Positions 9,637-21,400 of a DNA stretch of 64,000 bases are shown here, piece after piece. The stretch is from contig JAVTVX010000002.1 of assembly GCA_033439265.1 (NCBI GenBank), positions 17,635,674 through 17,699,673 on the forward strand. The letters are read 5' to 3'. The position numbers were made by a program, and so were the translations under genes. The DNA is from Dillenia suffruticosa (Eukaryota > Streptophyta > Magnoliopsida > Dilleniales > Dilleniaceae). Every line of letters begins with the position of its first letter. The stretch's first letter is position 1. The notes beneath the pieces are model-generated. The model had not been told where the DNA came from. It ran no database searches and saw only the letters and a program-made list of their open reading frames with translations.

Positions 9637-9902
9637 TATAACAAGACTGTTAAGTATGTATGCTCTTTAGTTAGAGTTAGCTCTTCTGTTCTTTAGTTAG
9701 TTTTATTCTCTCAAGACAGTTAGGTCAGTTAGATAGTTATCTTAGTAGCCAGTTAGTTGAAGTAATGCAGTTAGTTTGTTCAGACTGTTAGCAATAGATG
9801 CTTAGTTAGTTATCAAGATTGAGTGTCTATATTTGTACCAAAAGACATCAGTCAATGAGCAATGAGAATACTGATTCACTTTCAATTCTAGCAATCTATT
9901 CA
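9637..9902 (+). repeat. 5' LTR of copia element
   Basis: 266 bp, TATAACAAGACTG...ATCTATTCA, with many TTAGTTAG repeats. The sequence immediately after it is the primer-binding site. Confidence 0.95.
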
Positions 9903-9914
9903 TGGTATCAGAGC
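9903..9914 (+). promoter_or_regulatory. Primer-binding site (tRNA-iMet type)
   Basis: TGGTATCAGAGC abuts the 5' LTR. It is the standard plant retrotransposon complement to the 3' end of initiator methionine tRNA, which primes minus-strand DNA synthesis. Confidence 0.95.
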
Positions 9915-9945
9915 AGGTTCTCTCTGATTCAATAATTCTTTCAAC

Positions 9946-10840
9946 ATGACAAACACCCGAAGACAAAGTAATTAGGAGATGCAATTCTCGAGCGATGATC
10001 CTCTATTCCTTCAAGGATCTGATCATCCAGGGATGTTGTTGGTAACAACACCTTTAACAGAAAACAACTATCTGTTCTGGAGCCGTTCCATGAAAATAGC
10101 CTTAGGAGCCAAGGCAAAACGTGGATCATTGATGGCACATGTTCAATAGCAGACGAAAACTCTTCTCTCTTGGAGCAATGGAGAAGGGTGGATTGCATGG
10201 TGGTTTCATGGATTCTAAATTCAATTTCGAAAGAAATTGTGGATACTTTTCTTTTCACAACAAGTGCAAAAGAATTATGGCAAGAATTAGCAGAGAGATA
10301 TGGGACCTACAATGGTCCTCTGCTGAATCAATTGCAGAGAGAAATAACTTCAGTAAATCAAGGCAATTTGTCTGTTGTTTAGTATTATACCAAGCTCAAA
10401 AGATTATGGGATGAGTTGAATCACCTACAACCAACACCAGAATGTCATTGCGAGGCTGCTAAAGTCATGCAAGAGATGAATGCAAACACTAATCTGATGC
10501 AGTTCCTGATGAAGGCAATGATGTAGTTAAAAATCAAATTTTGGTCATGGAACCTTTGCCCACAGTAAGCAAAGCATATTCTATAATGCTGAGAGTTGAA
10601 AGACAAAAGCAAGTTCAAACAACCTTTATGGATACTATGGATAATGGAGCTATAATGGCTAAAGCTGGTTTTCTTCAAAAGAAATCAGGAATTGGGAAAG
10701 GAATCAATGAAAAGAGAAAGTCTGATCTGAAATGCAGCTTTTGTAACTCAACAGGACATACGAGAGATACATGTTTTAAGTTGCATAGATATCCAGACTG
10801 GTGGAAAAACTTAAGGAGTAGAAAGGAACAATTAAAATGA
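9946..10840 (+). pseudogene. copia gag, broken
   Basis: Fragments in shifting frames give a UBN2-type gag: an L-L-V-T-T-P-L-T-E-N-N-Y-L-F-W-S start block, S-A-K-E-L-W-Q-E-L-A-E-R-Y, Y-Y-T-K-L-K-R-L-W-D-E-L, and near the end a CCHC zinc knuckle, C-S-F-C-N-S-T-G-H-T-R-D-T-C, followed by the family's F-K-L-H-R-Y-P-D-W-W. The first ATG frame stops after nine codons. Further stops lie near 10380 and 10525, so full-length Gag cannot be made. Confidence 0.85.
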
Positions 10841-13800
10841 AAAATGTAGCTAATACAGCGAATTCTTCAATCGTGGAAGGCAAAACAACTGAAAAGGACC
10901 GGCACTCTTCAATGACAGAACTGATTCAGGTGGAACCCGAGAAATCCATGAAGGGAAAGATACAAAATCACGAGAAGGAACTGATCAATTTTGCCCGTTT
11001 TGATGACTTTGCAGGCATGAACACTAATTGTTTCTCAACATTTGATAAATTAGTACAAAGTTCTCGGATAATTGACACTGGAGCCAATAATCATATGTGC
11101 ACAAATCTAAAAATACTTTCAGAATCTAAACCAGTAACTTGCTTCACTCCCATATACCTACCAGATGGATTCGTTAAGACTGTTTATAACATTAGGAATG
11201 TGCATCGAAAAGGAAATCTTACTTTTACTGGATGTCTTTATGTCCCTACTTTCAGATTTAATTTTCTTTCAGTGCAAAAATTGACAGAGACTAGCAAGGT
11301 TTATTTCTTTTTCTCTGCTCATTTTTGTGTCTTACAGGACCAGGTGGCTAAAAGGGTGATAGCCATAGGAAAAGTAGTTCAGAGGCTGTACATTTTAGAT
11401 GAAAATTCATTCGATTCTAAAGTCATTCAAACTTTTGTCTCAGAAAAGATTCATAATCCTTTTGTACTAGTTCTTAGCTTTGCCAATAATGTGACCCAAT
11501 CGATTGCTTCTTTGTGGCATAACAGATTGGGCCACCCCTCCAACTCTGTAATACTTCATTTGAACTTGAAATTTCAGTCTAAAACAAATAATAAATACAG
11601 TTGTGACATCTACCATTTAGCTAAGCAAAATAGATTACCTTTTCAGTCTAGTATTTCAAAAACTCTTGCCTGTTTTGAGTTAATTCATGTAGATATCTGG
11701 GGTCCTTATAATCATCACACATCTTCAGGTGCAAACCATTTTCTTACAATTGTTGATGATTTTTCTAGATGTACTTGGACATTCTTAATGAAATTCAAGT
11801 CTCAAACTATTTCTATTCTTGATTCATTCTTTAGGATGGTGGAAAATCAATACTAAAAGTCTGTCAAAATTATTAGAACAAATAATGGTTTAGAATTTAT
11901 TAGTGCTGAATGTCAAAGTCTATTGTCTAAGTCAGGAATTCTTCATCAAAGAACACGTAAACATAGGCATATACTACAGGTGGCAAGAGCTCTAATGTTT
12001 AAATCAAACTTACCCAAACTTTTCTGGACAGATTCCATTCTAACAGCCACTTATTTGATTAATAGAACTCCTACTCCTACTTTGGAATGGAAAACTCCTT
12101 ATGAAATGTTACATAATAGATCACCTGAAATTGCCCATCTAAAGGTTTTGGGATGTTTATGTTACGCATGTAATACCTCACCACATAAAGACAAATTTAC
12201 AAAAAGAACACATAAAGCAATCTTTATAGGTTATCTAATGGGACAAAAGGCATACAAAGTGTATGATATTTCAAATCATAAGGTTTAATTTCCAGAGATG
12301 TCATGTTCTATGAAAATCAATTCCCTTATCAAGATGATTAACTAGTAGAATCGCCTACACCTTTACCTGCCATTGATCAGAATTTCACAGACAACAAACT
12401 GTTTCTTGAGTCTGAATATTCTAGTCCTTCCATATCCAATATTTCTGACAAAAAAGACCAGTATTACAACTTACTGACCCTCGACAAACAATCCCTCCAA
12501 GAAGTAGTAGACAAAAAACCACTCCAGTTTGGATGCAAACTTTTGTTTCAAACAATGTAAATACACTTTCAAAAGGAAAGAGCCATTCTTCTCCATTTAC
12601 ACCACAAACCTATCTATATATCATTTCACCTAATTTTTCTGATGCACACGTATCCTTTTTGGCTAATTTGTCAATTGTGAAAGAACCACGTACATACCAT
12701 CAAGCAAAGGAACAATCTGAGTGGGTAGAGGCCATGAAGCAAGAATTCCAAGCCTTAGAAAACAATGATACTTGGGAACTCACTGATCTACCTGAAGGGA
12801 AGAAAGCCATTGGATGTAAATGGGTGTATAAGGTAAAATGTAAGCCGGATGGGATTGTGGAAAGATACAAAGTTAGGTTTATTGCATAGGGATATAATCA
12901 AATTGAAGGAATAGATTATTTTGACTCATTTTCACCAGTTGCAAAATCAGTCACTGTCAGAATCTTTTTAGCAATTACAGTAGCTAAGGGTTGGCCCTTA
13001 TATCAATTAGATATCAACAATGCATTTCTCCATGGTTCCTTAAATGAAGAAGTTTACATGACACCACCTGAAGGATATGACAAAGCAAAGTCTCATCAAG
13101 TTTGTTAGTTAAAAAAATCATTATATGGGTTAAAGCAAGCAAGTCGACAATGGAATCAAGAGTTCACTACTCAATTGACTTTGTATGGCTTTAAGCAGTC
13201 AGCACACGATCATTGTCTTTTCATCAAGAAGACATCTTTAGTTTTTTTGGCTCTACTAGTATATGTTGATGATGTTATTATTACTAGTTCATCATTTGCT
13301 GCAATAGAGCATGTTAAAAGCTTTTTTGATGCAAGATTCACAATCAAAAACTTGGGCCAAATATTTTTTGGGAATTGAAATAACTCGTTCTACTAATGGC
13401 ATTTATTTGAATCAGAGGAAGTATGTTCTTGACATATTACAAGATGTTGGACTGCTAGGTTGCAAAACCGCTACCACTCCAATGCCAAGAGGTTACAAAT
13501 TTGATAGCTCTTCAAGCCCTCTGCTTTCTGAACTAGATAAATTTAGAAGACTCATAGGATGTCTGCTATATTTGGGATTTAATAGACCTGATATCACTTA
13601 TGTAGTACAACAACTTAGTCAATATATGCAAAGTCCTACTCAAAATCATTGGACAGCTGCATTGACAGTGCTGCGTTATCTAAAGGGTTCACCTTCATTG
13701 GGTTTATTTTTCCCTGCACAAAATGATTTCAACATTAAGATGTTGATTGGGGTTCTTGTCCTACTACACGCAAGTTTCTTACAGGTTATTATGTCTTCTT

Positions 13801-14206
13801 AGGACCTTCTCTTATCTCCTGGAAAACAAAAAAACAAGCAACAGTTTCAAGGTCATTTGCTGAAACTGAATACAGAAGCATGGCTAGTACTGTGTGTGAA
13901 CTTCAATGGATTACATATATCTTAAATGATTTCAATATACCTCTCAATCTTCCTATTCAATTCTTATGTGACAATCAAGCAGCATTGCATATAACTGCAA
14001 ATCCTGTTTTTCATGAGAGGACTAAACACCTTGAAATTGACTGCCATGTGGTTCGAGATAAATACAAGCAAGGCTTCATCAACCCAATTCATGTTTCTTC
14101 TCGACAACAACTTGCTGACATTTTTACCAAACCACTTTCAACACCTGCATTTTCATTCTTCCTGTCCAAGTTAGGATTGATAGATCCACACCAATCACCA
14201 ACTTGA
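10837..14206 (+). pseudogene. copia pol: protease, integrase, RT, RNase H, broken
   Basis: Protease: active-site D-T-G-A near 11072. Integrase: zinc-binding H-N-R-L-G-H near 11518, but the second cysteine of the C-x2-C pair is Tyr; core Asp in H-V-D-I-W-G and D-D-F-S are present; a stop near 11854 interrupts before the D35E glutamate block (11890-11905, where the neighbouring R-x-D-N reads R-T-N-N). RT: K-W-V-Y-K-V-K from about 12820, [10 protein letters not shown] near 13008, Y-V-D-D at 13262, with stops at 12887 and 13107 and a frameshift near 13375. RNase [11 protein letters not shown] near 13853, L-C-D-N-Q-A-A near 13966 and T-K-H-L-E-I-D near 14024, after a frameshift near 13800. The final stop is at 14204-14206, just before the polypurine tract. 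The domain order is standard copia; the element cannot encode its own proteins. Confidence 0.92.
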
Positions 14207-14214
14207 GAGGGGGA
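14205..14214 (+). promoter_or_regulatory. Polypurine tract
   Basis: GAGAGGGGGA directly abutting the 3' LTR; primes plus-strand DNA synthesis in LTR retrotransposons. Confidence 0.9.
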
Positions 14215-14480
14215 TATAACAAGACTGTTAAGTATGTATGCTCTTTAGTTAGAGTTAGCTCTTCTGTTCTTTAGTTAGTTTTATTCTCTCAAAACAGTTA
14301 GGTCAGTTAGATAGTTATCTTAGTAGCCAGTTAGTTGAACTAATGCAGTTAGTTTGTTCAGACTATTAGCAATAGATGCTTAGTTAGTTATCAAGATTGA
14401 GTGTATATATTTGTACCAAAAGATATCAGTCAATGAGCAATGAGAATTCTGATTCACTTTCAATTCTAGCAATCTGTTCA
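14215..14480 (+). repeat. 3' LTR of copia element
   Basis: 266 bp, same length as the 5' LTR, with about seven substitutions and no indels by eye. It ends CTGTTCA and is followed by ATGCC, the right copy of the target site. Confidence 0.95.
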
Positions 14481-14485
14481 ATGCC

Positions 14486-15035
14486 GAAGATGATGATGCT
14501 GAAAGAGAGTCGAAAATTGGAATACGATGGTACTAGAATTTTTAGTCGGAGGTGAAACTAGAAGATGGTGATGAAGATTAAAACAAAAATCAAACGATTT
14601 AAAAATTAATGAACACAGAATTGAACAACAATTGAAAAAATGATAGAGACAAAAAATTAAAGAATTCCTGTAACTATTCCCCGGGCTGTCACCATCGAAG
14701 ATTCTTCTGTTTCTTGGTGCATGCCTCTGAATTTATAGAATTCTTCAACCTTCCAATCCAATTCAAACTCGGAGTCTTCCTTTTCTTCTTCCTCTCAAAC
14801 TTTTTTCTATATGTTAGGTCTTCAATTGCAAGTGTTTGATTGAATGTGATTGCAAGCAGAACTCTTATCTTCCTTCTTTGTGCTTGAACTTGTTAAGCTT
14901 GGATCGTGAGAATGGCTTTTCTATGTGGGGGGGGGGGGGAGGGGCATGAGAATGAGTGCAATTGGGCTTCGGTTATAGAGCCTTTCTTGAGAATTGATTG
15001 AATGGATCATGGGCTCACTAACCGAGTTGGACTTT
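14486..15035. repeat. Tandem duplication, unit A, right part
   Basis: Matches 16446-16985. Shared: GATGATGATGCTG, AAAGAATTC-T-AACTATTC, GAATTTATAGAATTCTTCAA, and GACTTTGGTT then an AATAAATATT/ACAAATATTA end. A G-run near 14930 is unique to this unit. Together with 9080-9636 it forms the copy that received the copia element. Confidence 0.75.
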
Positions 15036-15439
15036 GGTTTTCTAATAAATATTTATATTTTTGTGCTATATTAATTGATATCAGAAACTATATTTTAACT
15101 AATCCGGTTTAGAATTTGTAGTGACCCATTAAAAGGGCTATCCTCCCAAAATAATTTTTTATACTCAAAACGCGAGTCGAATTTAAAAACTTGATTAAGA
15201 AACCTAACGTCACATCTCATTAAACCAACTGTCAATTGATGTTGTTCGATAAATATTAACCCTTGATCTAAAAACCTCCGATATTTATAGTGTAAATCTA
15301 TATAAATTCAAATAAATAATTAATTAATGAATTTAAACCGACTAGATGCGAAAACTCAAAAAATTATGACTAAATGAACGAGAGAAATAAAACTAAGAAT
15401 TATTCAAATCCTAAAATTACAAAAAAAAAAAGATCTAAA

Positions 15440-15682
15440 ATCCTAATGAGAACTAAATTAATTTTTATTTTTTTTAAAAATTAAAACTATAGTTATAAAA
15501 TTAGATTTTTAATTAATAAAAATTTAAAAGTAAAACACAAAAATAATATTGAAATCTGACATCAAATAAATAAAGTAATGTAAAAAATAAGAAATAAAGT
15601 TTAACATATCAAAAAATTCTTAAATCACATGTCAATTGAGATAATTACATGCCAAGTGTCTAAACTTTATTTCAATTCTAGT

Positions 15683-15716
<34 letters not shown>

Positions 15717-16990
15717 GAGAGAGAAAGGGAAGGGAAGGAGAGAAAAAATGTTTAATTTTTTAGAAATAATCTTTCAATTTTTTATTAATTTTTAAAAAAT
15801 TAAATTTTATTAATTTATCATAACAACGTGATGTTATTATATCAATATTAATACAGATATGATAATATTGTGTGTAATAATATTGATGTATTATGTGACA
15901 CGTCAATAATTAATAATTAAGTTGGCTAAAATGTAACGGAGAGACTAACATTATTACAAATTTTGAAGTTTAGGTTTTTGATTATTACGTTTTAAAATTT
16001 AATAATTAATTTGTTAATTCGGGATAAAAAGTTCAGAGACCTCACGTATTGATTATCTCAATTTGAAATAGAACAAAGAAAGCAAACACGTTGTTTGATT
16101 TGACATTGGCATTGAAGATGGTTATTCGTCTCTTTTTCCGACGATGATGAATGGTGGCGAACCCCAATGAAATTGAAAACAAAAATCGACGTTGAGAGTG
16201 GCAAATTGAAGATTTGAAGACTTGAAGCAAATCGAACAACACTGATGAAGATGATGTTGATGATGAAACTAAATGAAGTAGAGTTGTCTGTGGCAATTGA
16301 TGACCCAAAATCGGAGTTCGGACAATTAGCAACTAATCGGTGAATTCAATGAGATGTTCAAAAGCAAATCTGGTTCTATGTTGATGAAGATGGCGGCTGA
16401 TGACGATGATGAAGGGTCGAAGACTAAAGTTGCACGAGATGTCGAATGATGATGATGCTGGAACAAAGTCGAAAATAAGAATACAATGGTGTTGGAATCT
16501 GAGGTTGAAAGTGAAACTGGAAAATAGGGATCAAGATTAAAAACATAAATCGAGCGATTGAAAGATTAAATAACATAGAAGAGAACTACACTTGAAAAAG
16601 TGATGAAGACATAAAATTAAAGAATTCTTAAACTATTCTCTGGGCTATCATCACCAAAGATGTTTCTTTCTCTTTTGCGCATGCTTCTGAATTTATAGAA
16701 TTCTTCAACCTTCTAATTCAATTCAAAATTTGAGTCTTCCTTTCCTTCTTCTTTTCAAACTCTTTTGATCTGTCTGGTCTTTAATAGCAAGTGTATGATA
16801 GAAGGTGATTGCAAGCATAACTCTTTTCTTCCTTTTTTGTGCTTGAAATTGTTAAGCTTGGACCGTGAGATTGGCTTGTATGTGGGCTCAACTGGGTTGA
16901 GAATGAGTGCAATTTCTTTGAGAATGGATTGAATGAATCATGGGTTCATTGACTGAATTGGACTTTGGTTGATCAACAAATATTAACCAC
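15440..16990. repeat. Tandem duplication, unit B
   Basis: Second copy of the sequence at 9080-9636 plus 14486-15035. It lacks the copia element (GAGATGTCGAATGATGATGA spans the site) and instead carries a MITE-like insertion at about 15650-16063. A 96-codon minus-strand frame (16042-16332) straddles the duplicated part but has no recognisable domain and is not preserved in unit A. Confidence 0.75.
15650..16063. mobile_element. MITE-like insertion in duplication unit B
   Basis: The ends are inverted: left TTGAGATAATTACATG...GTCTAAACTTTA, right (reversed) TTGAGATAATCAATACGTG...CTCTGAACTTTT, about 38 bp with mismatches. Unit A reads straight across (ATGTCAAATAGAA), proving an insertion. The inside holds a GA run (15682-15709) and AT-rich sequence without a reading frame. 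The target duplication is too short or degraded to name the superfamily. Confidence 0.65.
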
Positions 16991-16999
16991 TTGGCCCAA

Positions 17000-17002
17000 T
17001 TA

Positions 17003-17035
<33 letters not shown>

Positions 17036-18440
17036 TGATTTAAATGGCGCTTTCTCTTCACTCTCTCTCATTATCTCTTATGTTTATGGTTTGTGTTTGA
17101 CATAAGATTGACCCGTCTTTGAATAAGAATTAGTTTTTTCTCAAAAAATGAAAGGTGAATGGCTCAATTTTATCTTCTCAGAGTGATACTTAAATCATGT
17201 TGATTTAAGTCAATTGGAGTTGTTTCAAAATTGATTGATCAAATAGATTTTTTCTCAATTTGTTGATTTTAAATCTAATTTCAACCGTATATTTATATTA
17301 TTAATAATCTGAAACTAAAAAAATAATCAACTATATAGTTTTAGTTCTATTTTTAAAATTTTCAATGACATTTAAATTATTTAAATCTAATAATCGTAAC
17401 TCAACTTATAAATTTTCAGAGTAGTATTCTTGATCACAGTGTTTTACTGTTCAAAAATACTCAAAATAACCAATTTTCCACTTTGGTGTGCCTTCTTCCA
17501 TATTTTAAGCTGGAACGTTAATTTCTATTTCATATCAAACCTGAAAATAATATTATATCAATTTGAAAAAAAAAATTTGACCAATTTATATTCGAAATAT
17601 GTTAAAAGTTTTATAAATTAGGTTTAAAATAAATGTATAAAATAAATTTATCAGTATTTAAAAAGTTTTAGATTTGAATTAATCAAATATGTTAATTAGA
17701 TGAGATTGTAAAATCCAAACAAGAAGAGATTTGACTCTTCCATAACCTTAGTGAGGATTGTTATCTTCTAATAAAGCAACAAAAAACTTAAAAATGTCAA
17801 AGAATTCATCACAGCAGTTGCGACGGAGGAGAGGGAGTTTCAAAACGAGAGTACTTAGGGTTGCACATTTTTGTGCAATGACAGGCACGCCCTTGGACCA
17901 AATGAGGGTCGGTAAAATTTTTGTTAATGAGCTGGAATTTGGAGGTACTTTTAGTGTTTTAACTTACCTGACCAGGTAAAAGAGGAACTCGAAGCTGGCC
18001 CGAGCCTAGAATCGTGCCCAGTTAAATTGGGTTCGAGTATTACACAATATAAAATTTACTCTATCAAAATCGGTATTATTTTATCCGATTTAATGACTAA
18101 TTACAGAGATTAAATAAAATTATCATCATATATATAGAATTGTTAATAATAGATTATGTTTTAAAAGAAAATAATCGGTTGTTGTGAGAGGAGATAAAGC
18201 AAAGTCAATTATTACTTAAAACTATTTTGTTTTTATTTTATTGTTTAACTGCTAAAAGAAATAAAATAATGACCGAAATAATTTAAGGATGTTTTGCATT
18301 TCTTAAATCACATAAAATAATATGGTTTTATGTAAAACCTTTCTAAAAAATTATTACGCGGACACCTCTCCCTTCCTGTTCTCTTTCTCCTTGTGCCAGC
18401 CTGGAGCGGGGCTAAACACACATGCCTTTCGACTATTAGC
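17000..18440. other. Intergenic and SR45 upstream region, no other gene seen
   Basis: Poly(T) of about 25 near 17008-17033, then AT-rich sequence. A 73-codon frame at 17758-17979 lacks family features. The last few hundred bases should include the SR45 promoter; the sequence becomes GC-richer from about 18360. Confidence 0.6.
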
Positions 18441-18448
18441 TAGGGTTT
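18441..18448 (-). promoter_or_regulatory. Telo-box upstream of SR45
   Basis: TAGGGTTT, the reverse of the AAACCCTA telo-box common in promoters and leaders of plant genes for RNA processing and translation, lies 46 bases before the start codon in a leader rich in GA. Confidence 0.6.
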
Positions 18449-18493
18449 ATCTAAGTGAGACTGAAGGGGAGAGAGAGAGAGTTAAGGGTAACA

Positions 18494-21400
18494 ATGGCGA
18501 AGCCTGGGCGAGGTCGTCCGGCGACTCCTTCTGGTTCTGCATCTCCTTCGTCCTCTCGCTCGCGTTCGCGTTCTCGTTCTCGTTCGCCCTCTCGCTCTAA
18601 CTCCGGTTCCGACTCTCGCTCCACCTCTCGCTCTCGCTCTCCTTCTCGTTCCAGATCCTACTCTTCTTCGTCTTCTTCTCCTTCCCGCAGTGCAAGTTCT
18701 CGCAGTCGAAGCCCTCGTTCTCCTCCTCCTCCCGTCGCTCAGCGTACAAGGTTCGTTCCTTCTCCTTCTTAAAAACCTAGTTCAGTTTCAATCTCTCTCT
18801 CTTGGTTCGTTTGATCAGTTTTATGAGTTATCGCTTGCTATGATGATGTATTACAGTCCATCTGAAGTAGCCAGGCGAGGGCGCTCTCCACCACCACCGA
18901 GACGACCCTCTCCACCAGCCAGGTACTATTTCTTGATTGTTCCATGTCTGCTTCCCCGCATGATGAGTCTTGAAGTTCAAGAACTTAGTAGGATAAAAAG
19001 CCCTTGGCCAATTTTAATGCTATATTTAGTGGTGGTTCAGTAATAGAACTACCTCAAGAACATTTTCTGATATTAGTGTTACGGACGTGTGCCTTTGATA
19101 CATGTTGGAGTCTAGTAGAGTTTAGTGTACAATAAAGTTGATACTGGAATTATTAACCACGGAATGGTGTTTACCGAATACTGCAAAATACAGTCTCCTA
19201 TTTTATACAAGTGTAGCTAGTAATAGTACCACTTGCAATACTAGGCAATGTACAAGATCTTACGATTAGATTGGGAGCTTTGTGTTCAAGATACCTGTCA
19301 TGGGAGATTTATGTTTGCACATCTTCTTTTGTGCAAGTGTATATACTAAGTCGTGAAACTATATGGTGAAAGCAGCAGATACTGATGGGGAGATAGAGAG
19401 AAAGAGAAGGTAGAGGAAGGTGAAGGGGGAGAGAGACCGGCAGAAATAATGGTGGAGACTCCAAAGTGGAAGACATAACAATATCGAGAGGGAGGGTAGA
19501 AAGTTTGTAGTAGAAGGGGGAGAGAGAATTTAAAATTTGTGGATAAAATTTCAATATGTGAACTGCTGAAAATTAGGAGTTCAAGACCATTTTCTAAAGC
19601 CATACATTCATCTTCGCTTCCTCATTTAAATAATCTAATAATAGCCAAAAATATATTCAACTATCAAATAAATGGCAAAAAAATCATATTCAACCAATCC
19701 ATGAATTGGGCTTGATGTTGATATGAAATGAGAATTATTGCATCTTATTGACCTTCTCATCCTACATCATTTGCCATAAGATCTAGGGGTGGATCTATTC
19801 ATTAGGTTGTACTCAGTTTTTGGATTCCCTCTTGTTTCTCTCGAGTGCTTATCAAGCTTTGAAGGTTGCTTCTCTCATTTTCTTAGTTGCCCCACTAAAC
19901 TGAAGAAAAATGAATATTTTCTGCAGATGTCCTGAGAACTGTACCCTATACAATTATATATACGTCAATAAGCTTGAAGAAATAGTTTGATTTTGGACAA
20001 TATTACTATAATTTTCTGAATATTATCCTTGTTGTGTGTATAGACAAACATATGCACATTTTTTGAGAGCATGGATGATCATGTGCATGTCTTGCCCCCA
20101 CTGACAAAGACTTCTATATCTGCCAGTGGAGTAATCTTGATGGTTTACTGAGCCACATCTTGATCCTTTATGTAGAAACAATGCCTAAAATTACCTAAAG
20201 TTGAGGTAAATCCAATTACCAAAAGTTGCAAACTTTTTTTGTTAGGAAATTGCCTTGCTAAATGCAAATGCTATTACAATTTTGACACTTGCTTTTGTGT
20301 TCAAAAATGATATAAGGCTGGAATGTATTTATGTCTTGTTGTGTTGAAAATTCATAAACTCATGGGGAAACCGATAGTATCTTGGATAAGTTAAAAATTT
20401 GTGTGCATACTGAATTTATGTTTTTTGGATTGTTTTTGGTAATGGTGTAAGCCTGCCAGGTCTCATTTTGTAATGTAATATCAGATTGTGGGAAGCTACA
20501 GTGGTGTAAAACAGTTTTCATGATGTTGTGTTGGCCATTACCGATGTGTAACTCTATGGTTGATGCTCTAAGGTGTCCATATTACATATAATTCTCTTTT
20601 GCAAATTAAGGTTGAAAGCCTATGAAACATGGACATGCCATGGAACAAAGCATGAAAAAATGACAGCAAAGTTGATAATAACAGGACACAATATGATACA
20701 AATGTGTATTATAATGAAATATGGATGATATTGCATATATATCTAACTTATAAATTTTAAAATCTTATTTATGTATTCATTTTATGCGTGCACTAGCTTT
20801 ATTTTGCAATTTGATTAAGTTATCATTTCTTTTTTATTTTGGTTTATTTTGTTTCCTAGATAAATTTCACGAATATATGAATGTCTCTGTTTCCTGAAGA
20901 GTGTTGGAGGAGAGTTCTAATGTTTATTTGGACACAAAATAGTCAAAAAATGAAAATACAGTTGAGACTTGTCCATCATGTCTTTTGTGTGTGTGTGTGT
21001 GTGTTGTGTGAAGTAGTGTATAATGCTGACATGGTTGCTTTCTCAAATTGCCAATGCTGTATAATTCACATCTAGTGAATGAGTATCATATTGTGAAGTT
21101 GCTGTTGATCTTTTCATTTTTATGATCTTGTAATTTGCAATTTCAGATTTACAGTGCGAATTTGGGTGGAGTTAAATGAAGCATCACATATTCAAACAAT
21201 CATTAATTAGATGCAATATTGAAAATTTTGTGACTTTTTTTTTCAATTTAAAAATAAGATTTCATTGATGCCAAGGTGATGCACTTTGTACAACCTACAA
21301 GAGAAGTATATAATCTACATTATACTTCACATTCCCAGTTTCAAAAGGAGTGTAAAATGGACCAAAGGTCAAGGGATTTAAGCCAAATAGACTCAAAAGT

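Larger units (their letters stand above)
9637..14480 (+). mobile_element. Ty1/copia LTR retrotransposon, full-length, defective
   Basis: Two 266-bp LTRs flank gag-protease-integrase-RT-RNase H, in the Ty1/copia order. A tRNA-iMet-type primer site follows the 5' LTR and a GAGAGGGGGA polypurine tract precedes the 3' LTR. Host 5-mers outside are ATGTC (9632-9636) and ATGCC (14481-14485), a target duplication with one mismatch. The LTRs begin TATAAC rather than the usual TG and end CA. I count about 7 differences between the LTRs. Several stops and frameshifts disable the internal region. The empty target survives in the second duplication unit near 16442. Confidence 0.93.

Noticed and set aside
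17758..17979. 73-codon frame with a basic N-terminus
   Set aside because: Start is not a good ATG context and the peptide matches no family I know; likely chance.
18455..18493. Upstream in-frame extension of SR45
   Set aside because: Begins with GTG, not ATG; the family N-terminus M-A-K-P starts at 18494.
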